Shown here: positions 28,356-40,223 of the stretch, in pieces | How the letters are laid out: every line of letters begins with the position of its first letter | How positions within the stretch are numbered: the first letter of the stretch is position 1 | NCBI GenBank assembly: GCA_963789785.1 | Contig: CAWBNC010000043.1 | Span: forward strand, 62,001-126,000 | Direction of reading: 5' to 3' | Length of the DNA stretch: 64,000 nucleotides | Source: JAEULH01 sp963789785 | GTDB taxonomy: Bacteria; Pseudomonadota; Alphaproteobacteria; Rhodospirillales; Defluviicoccaceae | The notes under the pieces: model-generated | What the model saw: only the letters and a program-made list of their open reading frames with translations | Told to the model about the DNA's origin: nothing | Databases searched by the model: none | Position numbers and translations under genes: made by a program

Positions 28356-29377
28356 TAGCGCCCATCGTCCGGCGAGTCCGGGCGCAATGCCAGGGCGCGG
28401 GCATAAACCGTCCGCCGCGACCGGCCGCTACCTGCGGCGACCCGCTCCACCGCCGCCCGGACGGTCTCGCCGTTGCCGAGCGCCTCGGCAAGGCGGCGGA
28501 CGATTTCGCCGTCGCTCATCCCTTCGGCGGCCTCGGCGGGAGGGGCGATGACGATGGTCACCTCGCCCTTCGGCGCTCCGGCGTCCCCGTAGTGCGATGC
28601 CAGATCCGGCAGCGTGCCGCGGCGTACCTCTTCAAACAGCTTGGTCAGTTCGCGGCAGACGGCGGCTTCGCGGTCGCCGAAGGCGGCGGCCATGTCGGCG
28701 AGCGCCTCGGCCAGCCGCCGCGGCGATTCCAGAATGATCACGGTTGCGTCAATCCCGGCGAGCCGCGCGAGGAAGCGGCGGCGGCCCGGGCCGCGCGGCG
28801 GCGCAAATCCGGCGAAGAGAAAGCGGTCGCTGGGCAGGCCGGCGACCGAGAGCGCCGCGAGAACTGCCGACGGTCCCGGAATGGGAACCACCGGCAGGCC
28901 TTCGCCGATGCAAGCCTCGACCAGGCGATACCCCGGATCGGAAACGAGCGGTGTCCCCGCCTCGCTAACCAGCGCCACTGCTTCGCCCGCTTGTATCCGC
29001 GAAACCAGCGGCGGCCCGGCTGTATTTGCGTTGTGATCGTGGTAGGCGACGAGCGGCGTCCGGATCCCATGGATGGCGAGCAGCTTCGCCGTCGTCCGGG
29101 TGTCCTCGCAGGCGAGGACTGCGGCCCGGCGCAGCACGTCGAGCGCGCGCAGGGTGATGTCGGCGGCGTTGCCGATCGGCGTCGCCACCAGATAGAGCCC
29201 CGCCGGCAGTGCATCGCCAAAGTCGCGCTCGCCTCGACGTTTACTCCCGTCGGCCCTGCCGGTAGGCTGATCGCGCTGCTGCTCTTCCCTATCCGTCGAC
29301 CGGTTGGCCCTGAAAGGTTTGGATACGCGCCATGGCCGCTTTCTACCGTCGCTGTCGCTTGCCCGTTTTCGTACCAT
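28355..29377 (-). CDS. rsmI: 16S rRNA (cytidine 2'-O) methyltransferase RsmI
   Basis: SAM-dependent methyltransferase modifying C1402 of 16S rRNA. Motifs: LYLVATPIGNAADITLRALD, ACEDTRTTAKLL, ALVSEAGTPLVSDPGYRLV, PIPGPSAVLAALSVAG, FVERRRF-like FLFAGFAPPRGPGRR, and EVTIVIAPP. From the ATG at 29377 there are ~55 residues of low-complexity charged sequence before homology, and this start would overlap the divergent lipoprotein gene by 46 bases. The true start may be later, but no good internal start is evident. Confidence 0.92.
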   Translation of the reverse strand: MVRKRASDSDGRKRPWRVSKPFRANRSTDREEQQRDQPTGRADGSKRRGERDFGDALPAGLYLVATPIGNAADITLRALDVLRRAAVLACEDTRTTAKLLAIHGIRTPLVAYHDHNANTAGPPLVSRIQAGEAVALVSEAGTPLVSDPGYRLVEACIGEGLPVVPIPGPSAVLAALSVAGLPSDRFLFAGFAPPRGPGRRRFLARLAGIDATVIILESPRRLAEALADMAAAFGDREAAVCRELTKLFEEVRRGTLPDLASHYGDAGAPKGEVTIVIAPPAEAAEGMSDGEIVRRLAEALGNGETVRAAVERVAAGSGRSRRTVYARALALRPDSPDDGR

Positions 29378-30577
29378 GGCTGATCATCGTCTTTTTCGTC
29401 GCCGGCTGCGAGCATCTGGAGATCAACGGGCCGCGGGCGTCCACCGACGCTACGGCGACCACGGATACCACTCCATACGGCGAGGGCGAAGCCTACCCCA
29501 CGCCCGGCGGCACCCGTGCCGGCGGGCCGCCGCCGTTAGCGCAGGACGCCATCCGGGTCGGGCTGCTGCTGCCGCTGAGCGGCCCCCAGGGTTCGCTTGG
29601 CAAGGCGATGCTGAACGCGGCCCAGTTGGCCCTGTTCGACCTCGGCGACCAGCGCTTCGAGCTCCTTTCATACGACACCCAGGGCACGCCCGGAGGGTGC
29701 CGCCGCCGCCGCGAAAACCGCGCTCGATGACGGCAATACCCTGCTGCTGGGTCCGCTTCTTGCCTCCTCGGCGCGCGCGGTTGCGCCGATCGCGCGCTCG
29801 GCGCGGGTGCCGGTCATCGCCTTCACCAGCGATCGGACGGTCGCCGAGCCAAGCGTCTTCGTCCTCGGCTTTACCCCCGAGGCGGAGGTACGCCGGATCC
29901 TCGGCTACGCCATCGACAACGGCCTCCGCCGGTTCGCTGTCCTGGCGCCGCAGGACGCGTATGGCAACGCTGTCGCCACGGCCGTTGGAGACGTGGCGGC
30001 GGAGCTGGGCGGCCGGCTCGTGCGCACTCAGTATTACGAGTCGACCGCCCGCGACTTCGGCCCGGCGGTGGAAGGTATCAGCCGCGGTGGCGGCAGCGGC
30101 CGGGCGTTCGACGCACTTTTGATCGCGGACGGCGGCGAGCGTCTTCGGGCCATCGGCGCGCATCTGCCGGTTCACAGCCTGCAGCCGCCGGCGGTCCGGA
30201 TCCTGGGCACCGGCGCATGGGACAATCAGCCTGTCGGCAGCGAGCCGGCGCTGGTCGGCGGCTGGTACGCCGCGCCTTCGCCGGAGTATCGCGAGGCCTT
30301 TGCGACGCAGTACCGCCAAGCCTACGGCGAGGCGCCACCGCGACTGGCCACACTTGCCTACGACGCGACCGCGCTCGCCGCTGTACTGGCCCGCAATCCC
30401 GGTTACTTTCCGTTCGAGGAGCAGGCGATCACCGACCCGAAGGGCTTTCTTGGCCGCGACGGTATTTTCCGCTTCGGGCCGGACGGCGTCGTTCAGCGGG
30501 GGCTTGCCGTTCTTGAGGTGGATCGCGACGGCAGCCACATCATCAGCCCGCCGCCGGCCGCTTTTTCCGGATCCTGA
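29332..30577 (+). CDS. Penicillin-binding protein activator (LppC/LpoA-like) lipoprotein (one frameshift)
   Basis: A lipoprotein signal with lipobox VAGC (~residues 23-26) precedes a periplasmic-binding-protein-like domain: DAIRVGLLLPLSGPQGSLGKAM. The frame shifts near 29695, then continues to 30577 (TLLLGPLLASSARAVAPIAR, VPVIAFTSDRTVAEPSVF, LGYAIDNGLRRFAVLAPQDAYG, DGIFRFGPDGVVQRGLAVLEV). This is the family of outer-membrane lipoproteins thought to activate class A penicillin-binding proteins. Divergent from rsmI, a standard arrangement. Confidence 0.88.
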
Positions 30578-30613
30578 AACAGCAATCCTGAAACAGCAGT
30601 CTTGAAGCAGCAG
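30571..30613. repeat. Three imperfect 14-15-base tandem repeats
   Basis: The units atcctgaaacagca, atcctgaaacagcag and tcttgaagcagcag lie in tandem. The first contains the stop codon of the lipoprotein gene. All three units contain an in-frame-like tga, so the repeats would not extend the protein. Confidence 0.75.
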
Positions 30614-30645
30614 TGACGTCCGCGACCGAAGGCCACCGACGTCAC
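30613..30645. terminator. 8-bp inverted repeat between convergent genes
   Basis: GTGACGTC (30613-30620) and GACGTCAC (30638-30645) form a hairpin in the short gap between the lipoprotein gene and the convergent glycosyltransferase gene. The position suits a bidirectional terminator, but no T-run follows. Confidence 0.4.
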
Positions 30646-30664
30646 GAGCTGGTCAGACTGCTTC

Positions 30665-31726
30665 TCAGGCGTGCGTGAACGCCGGGATGAGCCTGCGCTC
30701 GTCCCCCTGCGCAACTTCGTAAAGGGCGATATAGTCGCCGACCATCCGCTCGACGCTGAACCGCTCCTCGAAGCGCATCCGGACCATCAGTCGGTTGAGC
30801 ATGGTCAGACGGTGGACGGCGGCGACTGCCTCATCTTCGCCATCGACGATGAACCCGGTGACGCCATGGTCGATCACCTCCGGCACCGAGCCGTGGTTGT
30901 AGGCAATCACCGGGGTGCCGCAAGACATCGATTCGATCATGACGAGGCCGAACGGCTCCGGCCAGTCGATCGGAAACAGCGTGCCCAGGGCGTTGCCGAA
31001 AAACGCCGGCTTTTCGGCGTCACTGATCTCGCCGATGAACTCGACAAGCGGATCGTCGAGCAGCGGTTTGATCTGCCGTTCGAAGTATTCTTCGTCCGAC
31101 TTGTCGATCTTCGCCGCTATGCGCAGCTTGATCCCGGCCCGCATGGCGATTGCAATGGCGCGATCGACCCGCTTTTCCGGGCAGATCCGCCCGACGAACG
31201 CCAGATAATCGGTCGCCGGGCGCTCGCAGTATGGAAGCAGATCCCTCGGCAGCCCGTGGTAGATCGTCGAGACCCAGTTCGCCGAAGGGAACGGCCCGCG
31301 CTGGTTGTCCGAGATGGACACCAGCGGCATCTCCGGGAAGCCGGCGAACGCAGGCTTGAGAAACGGAAGATCCAGACGCCCGTGCAGAGTCGTCACGGTC
31401 CGCTGCGCCATGTCGCGAAACAGCGGCCAGTGAAGGTAATCGGTGTGGAAATGGATGACGTCGAAGTCTTCGGCGCGCCGCCTGACCGCGTCTAGCATGA
31501 CGAGGTGATGGGGAAGCGGATAAGTGGCTTCCGGGTCGAAGCGCAATGCCCGGTCGCCGCACGCAACAAGATCCGCCGCCGTGGTCGAGTCGCCGCTGGC
31601 GAACAGTGTCACATCGTGGCCGAGATGGACGAGCTGCTCGGTGATCCAGGAAACGACGCGCTCCGAACCACCATACTGCCGCGGTGGGACGCTTTCCATC
31701 AACGGAGCGACCTGCGCGATTTTCAT
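30665..31726 (-). CDS. GT4-family glycosyltransferase
   Basis: 353 residues, GT-B fold. N-terminal MKIAQVAPLMESVPPRQYGGSERVV shows the acceptor-domain start with the GG loop. The C-terminal half carries the nucleotide-sugar motif EPFGLVMIESMSCGTPVIAY (E-x7-E) and GSVPEVIDHGVTGFIV. The acceptor and sugar cannot be deduced. I use the ATG at 31726 (tenth codon after the first ATG), where homology begins. It stands alone, convergent with the lipoprotein gene. Confidence 0.88.
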   Translation of the reverse strand: MKIAQVAPLMESVPPRQYGGSERVVSWITEQLVHLGHDVTLFASGDSTTAADLVACGDRALRFDPEATYPLPHHLVMLDAVRRRAEDFDVIHFHTDYLHWPLFRDMAQRTVTTLHGRLDLPFLKPAFAGFPEMPLVSISDNQRGPFPSANWVSTIYHGLPRDLLPYCERPATDYLAFVGRICPEKRVDRAIAIAMRAGIKLRIAAKIDKSDEEYFERQIKPLLDDPLVEFIGEISDAEKPAFFGNALGTLFPIDWPEPFGLVMIESMSCGTPVIAYNHGSVPEVIDHGVTGFIVDGEDEAVAAVHRLTMLNRLMVRMRFEERFSVERMVGDYIALYEVAQGDERRLIPAFTHA

Positions 31727-31858
31727 GCTGTGTCCTCTCACTTGTTCACTCAGCACACATAGAACCCGCGAAATGAGGCGAAGTTCCGGCGCGACTGATT
31801 GCCGTTTGCGTTAATTCTTGGTAATTTGCAAGAGAAAACCAACCTAAGGTTGCAAAAC

Positions 31859-32432
31859 ATGACGGAAATCTGGCCAATTGTGACCTCTGGTAGTAGCCAG
31901 CTGGCGCCTTCCGTGGCGAGGGCGATAAGCCTCCTCGTTGTCATGGCGATGGTCGCCGCCTGCGCCCCGACGGAGCCGACCATGCGGAGCGGAACCATGC
32001 CTGGACAGAACGCCTTCCTCGACTTCTCCGAACTGCAGCCGCCGTCGAGCCCGAGAACCTGGCTGATTGCGCCCGTCGACGCTGTCGCGGGCGCACCGGA
32101 CGAAGCGCCGCCGATTCTGGCGGCGCCCGCCGAACGCGCAGCTCAGGCCTGGATCGCGATGGTAAAAGCGCAGCCGCGCACGCGCGTTGTTGCGGTTGCC
32201 GACGATGGCCTGCGGGTCGAGGCGGAACAGCGCAGCGCCGTGTTCGGCTTCGTCGACAAGATCAGCGCGCGCTTCATCCCGCTCGATGGCGATCGCTCAA
32301 CGGTCGCGCTCTACAGCCGGGCGCAGATCGGCTACTGGGATCTCGGGGTCAACCGCCGGCGACTGCACGACTGGCTGGCGGCGCTGGAAGAAAGACTGGG
32401 CACGGCGAGCGGCCCCGGCGAGCGGCGAGTGA
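31859..32432 (+). CDS. DUF1499-family lipoprotein
   Basis: From the ATG at 31859 the product has a lipoprotein-type signal with lipobox MVAAC (~30-34), then a DUF1499 domain: VFGFVDKISARFIPLDGDRSTVALYSRAQIGYWDLGVNRRRL, shown in parts. The main frame runs on to 32602, 160 bases into the convergent hemW. A second frame ends at 32432, ten bases before the hemW stop, so I suspect one base shift near 32390-32420 and give that end. Function unknown. Confidence 0.7.
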
Positions 32433-32441
32433 GGGGCCGGC

Positions 32442-33588
32442 TCAGGCGAGCAGCCGCGGGAGCACCCAGTCGAGGCGCTGACGCCCGGCGTCGGTGGCGC
32501 GCAGCACCTCGGCGTTGCGTTCGATCAGGCCGGCATCGAGCATCGTTCTCAGACCGTCGGGATCGAGAACCGCATCGAGCGCGGCGCCCGTCTGCCGGCT
32601 GAAACGGTCGGCGTCGAGGCCGCTCGCCAAGACGCAGACCGAGGATGACAAGCTCGCTCCGGCGCTCGGCCGGCGTCAGCGCCCGTCGCCGGGCCAGGCC
32701 ATGGCCGCAGGATTCGACCGCGGCGAGCCAGCGCTGCGGCTGGCGGTGCTGGCTGAGCGCGAGGCAGGATCCGCCCGCGCGCAGGCGGCCCTCGGCGCCC
32801 GGTCCGATCGGCAGGTAATCGGCGCCGCGCCAGATCGCGAGATTGTGCCGGCACTCCTCGCCGGGGACGGCGTGGTTGGAGATCTCGTAGGCCTGCAGAC
32901 CGGCCTGTCCGAGCAGATCCCGGGTGATCTCGAACAGGGCGCCGCCCACGTCCTCATCGGCGGCGACGTATGCCCTGCCTGTGGAACGCTGTGCCGGGCG
33001 CGACCGTGAGCTGATAGGCGGAAAGGTGGCGCACCGGGATCTCGAGGGCGAGGGTCAGATGCCGCGTCCAGTCTTCCGCGCCCTGGCCTGGGACGGCGTA
33101 GATCAGGTCGAACGAGACCCGGTCGAAGGTCGCCAGCGCCATGTCAACGGCCCGGCGGCCCTCTCCCGCCGAATGGGTCCGGCCGAGGAAGCGCAGGATC
33201 GCATCGTCGAAGGATTGCACGCCGATCGACAGCCGGTTGACGCCGGCGGCGTGAAAGGCGCGAAACCGGCCGGCCTCGCTCGAGGTCGGGTTGGCTTCGA
33301 GGGTGATCTCGCAATCGTCGGCGGCCGGCCACAGCCCGCGCGCCGCTTCGATGACCGCGGCGACGTGAGCCGGGTCCATCAGCGACGGGGTGCCGCCGCC
33401 GAAGAAGATCGAGCCGATGGTCCGACCGCGAGGTTCCGCGGCGAACGTTTCCAGCTCGGCAGATCAGGGCGCGGCGACCAGCGCGACGCATCGACGTCGT
33501 CTTCGACATGGCTGTTGAAGTCGCAATACGGGCACTTCGACCGGCAGAACGGCCAGTGAACATAGATGTGGAGGTCGTCGTCAGCCAT
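32442..33588 (-). CDS. hemW: Radical SAM protein HemW (frameshifted)
   Basis: The ATG at 33588 gives MADDDLHIYVHWPFCRSKCPYCDFNSH with the radical-SAM CxxxCxxC cluster motif. Later pieces in other frames: CEITLEANPTSSEAGRFRAF, NRLSIGVQSFDDAILRFLGR, FDLIYAVPGQ, HLSAYQLTVAPGTAF, AYEISNHAVPGEECRHNLAIW and the C-terminal LIERNAEVLRATDAGRQRLD. At least three shifts. HemW is a haem-binding chaperone related to coproporphyrinogen dehydrogenase HemN. The start overlaps the rdgB stop; rdgB and rph lie upstream. Confidence 0.88.
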
Positions 33589-34211
33589 CCGCCGGCGACC
33601 CGCCGTCGGCGGGATCGGCGGGAAACGCGGCGGCGATGAACTTGCGGAAAGCCGCGGCGCGATGGCTGATGGCGTGCTTTGCGCCCGGGTGCCATCTCGC
33701 CGAAGGTGATGGCATGGCCGTCGGGGACGAACATCGGGTCGTAGCCGAAACCCCGGTCCCCGCGCGGCGGCCACACCAGCATACCGTATACTGTCCCTTC
33801 GAAGGTGGCGCAGACGCCGTCGGGCCAGCCGAGGCTCAGCGCGCAGACGAAGTGCGCCCGCCGGTCCGGTTTGCCGGCTCAGCGCCTCTTCCAGTTTGCC
33901 ATTGCCAGGGAAAAGTCGCGCTACGGCCCGCCCCAGCGCGCTGAATGGATGCCGGGCGCGCCGTCCAGGGCCGGAACGACCAGTCCGGAGTCGTCCGACA
34001 GCGCCGGCAGCTTCGTGGCCGCGGCCACGAATCGCGCCTTCAACTCGGCATTTTCGACAAAAGTTGCGCCGGTTTCCTCGGGCTCGGGCACGCCGAGCTC
34101 GCCGGCGGGAACGGCTTCGACGCCATGAGGCGCCAGCAGCGCCGCGATCTCGCGCACCTTGCCCTGGTTGTGGCTGGCGATGACCAGCCGGCCGCCTTCA
34201 AGCCGGCGCAT
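33581..34211 (-). CDS. rdgB: XTP/dITP pyrophosphatase RdgB (frameshifted)
   Basis: The N-terminal part (34211-~33925) reads RLVIASHNQGKVREIAALL, the nucleotide-binding start, then ATFVENAELKARFVA and LSDDSGLVVPALDGAPGIHSARW. The C-terminal part resumes in another frame: RGFGYDPMFVPDGHAITFGEM and AISHR.AAFRKFIAAAF up to the TGA at 33581. It removes non-canonical purine nucleotides. The start overlaps the rph stop by 14 bases and the end overlaps hemW by 8, so the three genes are coupled. Confidence 0.87.
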
Positions 34212-34927
34212 CGAGGCCGAGCACCGCGCGCTCAATGGAAATCAGGTCCGCCACCCCCTTCTTGGCCAAAGCGAGGAGGTCGAGAAACTGCGGCTCGGAG
34301 AAGGGCGCGTCTTCAGCAGTGCCCTGGATCTCGACAATTCCGCCGCGCCCGGTCAGAACGAAATTGGCATCGGCCTCGGCGTTGCTGTCTTCGTCATAGT
34401 CGAGATCGAGTACCGCATGGCCCCGGTAGAGCCCGCACGAAACGGCGGCCACTTCGTCGGTGAGCGGGATCGTTTCGAGCAGGCCGAGGTCGACCAGGCG
34501 GCGAAACGCCAGGTGCAGTGCGACGTAGGCGCCGGTGATCGCCGCCGTCCGGGTGCCGCCGTCGGCCTGGATGACGTCGCAGTCGACCCGGATCTGCATG
34601 TCGGCGATGGCCTTGAGATCGGTAACTGCCCGCAGCGACCGGCCGATCAGCCGCTGGATTTCGAGCGTCCGCCCGGTCTGCCGGCCGCGGGCCGCCTCGC
34701 GGTCCGTTCTTTGGGTCGTTGCCCGCGGCAGCATGCCGTACTCGGCGGTGACCCAGCCCCGACCGCTGTCGCGCAGCCAGGCCGGAAGGCGCTGCTCGAC
34801 GGTCGCCGCGCACAGCACCTGGGTGTCGCCGAAGCAGGCGAGGCACGAGCCCTCGGCATATTTGCTGTAGCCGGGCTGGAGCTGAGATGTTGCGCATCTG
34901 GTTCGCGGACCGGGCCGAAGGTCTCAT
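34198..34927 (-). CDS. rph: Ribonuclease PH (one frameshift)
   Basis: A 3'-5' phosphorolytic exonuclease that trims tRNA 3' ends. The ATG at 34927 opens MRPSARSANQMR; a shift near 34885 is followed by PGYSKYAEGSCLACFGDTQVLCAATVE in two parts. The rest is intact: GRGWVTAEYGMLPRATTQR, RTLEIQRLIGRSLRAV, IRVDCDVIQADGGTRTAAITGAY in pieces, and EIQGTAEDAPFSEPQ. Divergent from hrcA with a 160-base promoter region between. Confidence 0.9.
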
Positions 34928-35000
34928 GGCGCCCTGGCAGGCTGTTGATTGGGCGCGCGAGAAGCTAGCCCGGCCTCCGTGCGAGGTAAAGCCGCTTGCG

Positions 35001-35029
35001 TTGACGCGCTTCCGCGCCGTGCCTAGATC
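35001..35029 (+). promoter_or_regulatory. Sigma-70-type promoter for the hrcA operon
   Basis: TTGACG at 35001-35006 and TAGATC at 35024-35029 are spaced 17 bases apart, 58 bases before the hrcA start codon. I looked for a CIRCE operator (TTAGCACTC-N9-GAGTGCTAA) in 34928-35086 and did not see one, so HrcA self-repression at this site is not supported. Confidence 0.55.
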
Positions 35030-35086
35030 TACGCGTGCCAATCCTGTATTGTGAGCCAACCCAACGCGACCTGCGAATGACCGCCC

Positions 35087-36122
35087 ATGAGCATCTCTGA
35101 GTTGAGCGCGCGCTCGCGCGAGGTTTTTCGCGAGCTCGTCGACGCCTATCTCGAGACCGGCGAACCGGTCGGCTCACGAACATTGTCCAGGCGTCTGTCG
35201 CTGGCGCTGTCCCCGGCGACGATCCGCAACGTCATGGCCGACCTGGAAGATACCGGCCTGCTCTTCGCCCCGCACACCTCGGCCGGGCGGCTGCCGACCG
35301 ACGCCGGTCTGCGCCTGTTCGTCGACGGCCTGCTCGAAGTCGGCCACCTCCCCGATAACGACCGCCGGACCCTGAGCGAGCGCTGCGCCGGCTCCGGCGT
35401 CAGCATCGAGGGCCTGCTCGAGCAGGCGACGGCGGCCCTGTCGGGGCTGTCGCGCTGCGCCGGGATGGTCATGGCGCCGAAGTCGGAGGCGGCGCTGAAG
35501 CACATCGAGCTCGTCAATCTGAACCCCGGGCGCGCGCTCGTGGTCATGGTGACCGAGGCCGGAATTGTCGAGAACCGGATCATTGAGATCCCGGCCGGAG
35601 TGCCGCCGTCGGCGCTCGTGGAGGCGTCGAACTTTCTCAGCGCCCGGGTCGTCGGACGAACGATTGCGGAGGCCCGCCAGGAAATCGCCGACGAACTGGC
35701 GCGCCACGAAGCTCAGCTTGATGCACTGACCAGCAAGGTCGTGGAGTCGGGGCTGGCGATCTGGAGCGGCGACGAAGGCGGCGCGCTGATCCTCCGCGGT
35801 CAGGCTAATCTGCTGGAGGACATTCATGCGATCGGCGAGCTTGGAGCACATCCGCTCGCTGTTTGCCGCGCTGGAAACCAAGGAGATGATGCTCAAGGTG
35901 CTGTCGATGGTTGACACGGCCCAGGGTGTGCAGATCTTCATCGGCGCCGGCAACGCCCTGTTCAACGTCGCGGGCTGTTCGATGATCGTCAGCTCCTACC
36001 GTGACAGCCGAAAACGGATTGTCGGCGCAATCGGCGTGATCGGGCCGAACCGGATGAACTACGCGCGGATTATTCCCATGGTCGATTACACGGCGAAGCT
36101 GGTCGGCCGGATTATTGGATGA
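35087..36122 (+). CDS. hrcA: Heat-inducible transcription repressor HrcA (one frameshift)
   Basis: The N-terminal winged-helix domain reads LSARSREVFRELVDAYLETGEPVGSRTL, with SLALSPATIRNVMADLEDTGLL and HTSAGRLPTDAGLRLFVD. The C-terminal part, in another frame from about 35840, has EHIRSLFAALETKEMMLKVL, VFIGAGN-like IFIGAGNALFNVAGCSM and NYARIIPMVDYTAKLVG. Full length ~345 residues. HrcA represses chaperone genes through CIRCE elements. It heads hrcA-grpE-dnaK-dnaJ-dapB. Confidence 0.9.
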
Positions 36123-36800
36123 GGATGGCCATGATGACCCAGAACGAGGACGAACAGCTGAAGGAGACGACGGCGCAGACCGAGGCCAATATCGGAAGCG
36201 ACGCCGGCAACGCGAGCGACGGATGAGGGCCCGGCGCTGGCCGAGCGGCTGGTGGCGGTCGAGGCCGAGCTCGCCGAGGTCACCGAGAAGTGGAAGCGGG
36301 CGCTGGCGGAGACCGAAAACGTGCGCCGCATTGCGGCGCGCGATCGCGAGGACGCCGGCAAATACGCCGTCACCCGCTTCGCCCGTGACATGCTGTCGGT
36401 GGCCGACAACCTGCGCCGGGCCCTGGACAGCATGGACAACGACGCGCGCCCGACGGACGCCGGCCTCGATGCCCTCGCCAGCGGAGTCGAGCTGACCGAG
36501 CGCGAACTGCTGGCGACGCTCGCGCGTCACGGCATCACCCCCATCGCGGCCGCGTCCGAACCGTTCGACCCGCATGTCCACGAGGCGCTGTTCGAGGTGC
36601 CGGACGAGAGCGTGCCCCACGGCACCATCGTCCATGTTCTCGAGCCGGGCTACATGATCCACGATCGGCCGCTGCGCCCGGCCCGGGTCGGCGTCTCCAA
36701 GGGCGGCCCGCGCCCTGGGGCGACCCCGGCCGGCGATGGCGATGGCGCGCCCGAACCGGCCGGCGGCATCCCCGGCGCGCAGTTCGACGAGCAGGTATAG
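36119..36800 (+). CDS. grpE: Nucleotide exchange factor GrpE (one frameshift)
   Basis: The first ATG (36119) overlaps the hrcA stop; in-frame ATGs follow at 36125, 36131 and 36134, so the exact start is open. The acidic N-terminus (NEDEQLKETTAQTEANIG) runs into a TGA, and after a one-base shift near 36225 the coiled coil and head follow: VEAELAEVTEKWKRALAETEN, ARDMLSVADNLRRALDSMD, and PFDPHVHEALFEVPDESVPHG. GrpE releases ADP from DnaK. The C-terminal tail is Gly/Pro-rich. Confidence 0.9.
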
Positions 36801-36898
36801 CGTTTTGAGCCGGCCGGCCAAAACTGCGGCGCAGGCGCCAGTCAATGACGGTGTTCGGGGCGCTGGCGCCGCGGCACCGGAAATCGGCTTTGCGCCGG

Positions 36899-36924
36899 TT
36901 GCGGCGGTTCCGGCAGCCGCATAT
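36899..36924 (+). promoter_or_regulatory. Possible heat-shock (sigma-32-type) promoter upstream of dnaK
   Basis: TTGCGG (36899-36904) and CCGCATAT (36917-36924) resemble a sigma-32 -35/-10 pair in a 229-base gap before dnaK. A hairpin (36931-36951, CCCGGACAG..CTGCCGGG with one bulge) lies just downstream in the leader. The match is partial, so this is a candidate only. Confidence 0.35.
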
Positions 36925-37029
36925 ATATCGCCCGGACAGTTTCCTGCCGGGCCAGACCTTTAGGTTAATCCAGGGGATTCGCGCAGCGCCGCGTCGGGCT
37001 GCGGGGCTCCGCCACTAGCGAGGGTAGTC

Positions 37030-38955
<1,926 letters not shown>

Positions 38956-38993
38956 TCCCGGCTCGGCCGGTGCAGCCATAGCGCACCCACCAT

Positions 38994-39036
38994 CCCGCCG
39001 TCGGCGCCTGATCGCGTCGCGGCGGGGCTTTTGTTT
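38994..39036 (+). terminator. Terminator-like hairpin between dnaK and dnaJ
   Basis: CCCGCCG (38994-39000) pairs with CGGCGGG (39020-39026), followed by gcttttgttt. It sits in the ~95-base gap between the dnaK stop and the dnaJ ATG, so it could reduce read-through and set a high DnaK:DnaJ ratio. Confidence 0.6.
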
Positions 39037-39050
39037 GTATGGGATGATCG

Positions 39051-40187
39051 ATGGCGAAAGAAGATTACTACAGGTTGCTGGGCGTCGAACGGAACGCCTC
39101 GAAAGACGATATCAAGAAAGCATTTCGCAAGCAGGCCATGAAGTATCACCCGGACCGCAACCCGGGCGATCATGAGGCCGAGCGTCGCTTCAAGGAGCTG
39201 AACGAGGCCTACGAGGTTCTTCAGGACGATCAGAAGCGCAGCGCCTACGACCGCTTCGGCCACGCGGCCTTCGAGCAGGGCGCCGGGCCCGGCGGGTTCG
39301 GCGGCGTCGGTGGCGGCGCCGGTTTCGCCGACATCTTCGAGGAGATGTTCGGCGAGTTCATGACCGGCGGGCGGCGCGGCGGCCGCGGCGCCGGCCGGGG
39401 CTCCGACTTCCGCTTCGATCTCCAGATCACGCTGGAGGAGGCGTTCAGGGGCAAGAAGGAGGATGTCGAGATCCCGGCGGTCGCCGGTTGCGACGCTCTG
39501 CCAGGGCAGCGGCAGCGCCGGCGGCGGCGCGCCGGAGAGCTGTTCGACCTGCCGCGGGAACGGGCCGGATCCGCAGCCAGTCCGGCTTTTTCACCGTCGA
39601 GCGAACATGCCCGACCTGCGGCGGCACCGCCCAGGTGATCAAGGATCCGTGCCGGGTCTGCGGCGGCGCCGGGCGGGTGCGCAAGGAAAAAGACGCTGCA
39701 GGTGACAATCCCCGCCGGGGTCGAGGACGGGACCCGGATCCGACTCGCCGGGGAAGGCGAAGCCGGCTTGCGCGGCGGCCCGGCCGGCGATCTCTACATC
39801 TTCGTCAGCGTCGCGCCGCATCGGCTGTTCAAGCGCGACGGCGCCAACATCTACTGCCGCATGCCGATCCCGATGACCACCGCCTCGCTCGGCGGCTCGG
39901 TCGAAGTGCCGACGATCGACGGCCAGCGGGCGCGGATCACCATCCCCGCCGGCGCCCAGACCGGCGAGCAGTTCCGCCTGCGCGGCAAGGGCATGTCGGT
40001 GCTGCGCTCGCAGGCGCGCGGCGACATGTTCGTTGAAGCGTTTGTCGAGACGCCGGTGCGGCTGAACGAGAAGCAGCGCAAGCTGCTCGAGGAGTTCGAG
40101 GCGAGCGGCACCAGCGAAAAGCAGAGCCCCGAGTTCCATGGCTTCTTCGCCAAGGTCAGGGAGCTTTGGGAGGACCTGAAGGAATAG
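39051..40187 (+). CDS. dnaJ: Chaperone protein DnaJ (frameshifted)
   Basis: J-domain at residues 1-70 with the HPD motif (MKYHPDRNPGD), then a Gly-rich region (GAGPGGFGGVGGGAG). After ~39475 the zinc-finger region is spread over two other frames (CSTCRGNG, SGFFTVERTCPTCGG, DPCRVCGGAGR), and the C-terminal substrate domain returns intact from ~39700 (VTIPAGVEDGTRIRLAGEGEAG to FFAKVRELWEDLKE). At least two shifts; ~378 residues if repaired. Co-chaperone stimulating DnaK ATPase. Confidence 0.92.
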
Positions 40188-40223
40188 CCGGCGCCGGACG
40201 CGAGAGAGGCGCGGACGAAGGAG

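Noticed and set aside
34928..35086. CIRCE operator upstream of hrcA
   Set aside because: No TTAGCACTC/GAGTGCTAA pair is visible in the rph-hrcA gap.
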